64,000 nt of DNA from Synechocystis sp. LKSZ1 (GTDB lineage Bacteria; Cyanobacteriota; Cyanobacteriia; Cyanobacteriales; Microcystaceae): assembly GCF_040436315.1 (NCBI RefSeq), contig NZ_AP031572.1, forward strand, positions 744,001-808,000. The letters are read 5' to 3'. The notes under the pieces were generated by a model, which did no database searches, was not told the DNA's origin, and saw only the letters and a list, made by a program, of their open reading frames with translations. The position numbers and the translations under genes are program-made. Positions 63,322 to 64,000 of this stretch are shown piece after piece. The stretch's first letter is position 1, and each line of letters begins with the position of its first letter.

Positions 63322-64000
63322 ATGACAAGCTTTAAAAGTCCTTTTTTGTACTACCAGCTGTCACTTTCTCCCATCAAAATGACCTGGATATGGACGGAGC
63401 CTTTCCGACTCCCGTGCCGAGCCATGGGTCTCGGTGGACTCCTGTTGGTAATGGTGGTCACTCCAGTCTTCGGCGAGGCCTCTCTACTCCCTCTACAGGA
63501 GCAGGAGCCAACTATTCCTGTTGTATTGTCTTCTGACTCTTCTGAACTACCTAGGGAGACTTCTCCTGAAGTGATGCCATCTAATGTGATGGCGCAGGTC
63601 AATAATGTGTTTGAGTTGCGGGAAGTGACGCCTCAGGATTGGGCCTTTGAAGCCCTAAATGTGTTGGCACATAAATATCAATGCCTTCCCAGGGGCCTAG
63701 AGGCATTCTCCTCAGGGAATCATTCCCTCTCCCGCACCGAATTTGCCCTCAGCCTCCGGACATGTCTCCATTATTTAGAGCAGAGGTTTAGTCAAAATAG
63801 TCAGGAATCCCCATTATTGAGCTCGGAATTGTTAGCCCTGCAGCGTTTACAGGCAGATTTCAAGTCAGAATTACAGGCCTTGGAACAGAATCGTGAGCAG
63901 ACGATAGCGAGCGTCGGGGAATTAGCCCAGCGAATTCAGCACCTGGAGGAGCAATCCTTTAGTCCGACTACAAAATTGTTTGGTCTGGTGCGTTTTTCTA
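63322..64000 (+). CDS. SLH-domain OprB-type porin, N-terminal part (runs off right edge)
   Basis: The frame stays open from 63322 to the window end with no stop. The N-terminus includes a signal-like stretch (GLGGLLLVMVVTPVFGEA), a Pro/Ser linker, then an SLH motif (VNNVFELREVTPQDWAFEALNVLAHKYQ, SRTEFALSLRTCLHYLEQRF), a coiled coil (LLALQRLQADFKSELQALEQ) and SPTTKLFGLVRF, the start of the beta-barrel. This is the layout of cyanobacterial outer-membrane SLH porins (SomA-like or iron-uptake porins). The ATG at 63322 has GGGGGAAAG upstream; 63379 is an alternative. It is 20 bp after the NTF2 gene and co-directional with it. Confidence 0.85.
   Translation, partial: MTSFKSPFLYYQLSLSPIKMTWIWTEPFRLPCRAMGLGGLLLVMVVTPVFGEASLLPLQEQEPTIPVVLSSDSSELPRETSPEVMPSNVMAQVNNVFELREVTPQDWAFEALNVLAHKYQCLPRGLEAFSSGNHSLSRTEFALSLRTCLHYLEQRFSQNSQESPLLSSELLALQRLQADFKSELQALEQNREQTIASVGELAQRIQHLEEQSFSPTTKLFGLVRFS

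Overview
The window is chromosomal DNA from a cyanobacterium. The evidence is the psaA-psaB pair (photosystem I), MenB and a Ycf21-type chorismate lyase (phylloquinone and plastoquinone synthesis), a GlpX-type FBP/SBPase, IctB, a cyanobacterial Hfq, a C-terminal DnaE split-intein gene, the cyanobacterial small families DUF4327 and DUF3146, and scattered HIP1 octamers (GCGATCGC near 29364, 30196 and 39178). FtsZ, GlpX (with a GTG start) and the HlyB/HlyD pair resemble those of Synechocystis-like unicellular species, but I cannot name the genus. GC is moderate, and the tetramer GGCC is very common in most genes and scarcer in a few AT-richer stretches.

Layout. 1-9.5 kb: two FkbM methyltransferases (the first cut by the window edge), ComFB, Hfq, chorismate lyase, an unknown 522-aa protein, an FHA-PBP1 peptidoglycan synthase, a lipoprotein phosphoesterase and a dihydroorotase homologue that has lost its metal ligands. 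9.7-24.4 kb: DUF4327, IctB, a polytopic membrane protein, MenB, LepA, a Ser/Thr kinase, AnmK with YggT, a universal stress protein, lipoamide dehydrogenase, UPF0114, 2-Cys peroxiredoxin and a Kir channel. 24.6-30.3 kb: a type I secretion locus (parvulin, HlyB-like ABC exporter, HlyD). 30.4-39.2 kb: a RelE-like zinc-finger protein, a DUF1517 protein, tRNA-Tyr and tRNA-Thr, an aminotransferase, an ArsR regulator with a phosphatase, a peptide-binding lipoprotein, an AT-rich HNH nuclease and GlpX. 39.6-44.9 kb: psaB and psaA. 44.9-52.4 kb: a lipoprotein, an exported protein, DUF3146, CtpC-like protease, then ftsQ, ftsZ and the C-terminal half of split dnaE, which starts 4 bp after ftsZ.

52.4-64 kb is the accessory-looking part: a VOC/CMD/SDR cluster, two large secreted proteins sharing a nearly identical 1.7-kb segment (beta-propeller plus RTX-like C-terminus), a NAD(P)-binding reductase, and a compact NTF2 / hemerythrin / NTF2 / SLH-porin operon that runs off the right edge.

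How the parts may work together: the RTX-like proteins have no N-terminal signal peptide and are plausible cargo of a type I exporter such as the one at 24.6-30.3 kb. The divergent region 61118-61660 carries two dyad-symmetric elements that could control the reductase on one side and the NTF2/hemerythrin operon on the other. No CRISPR array, rRNA gene, insertion sequence or prophage was seen.
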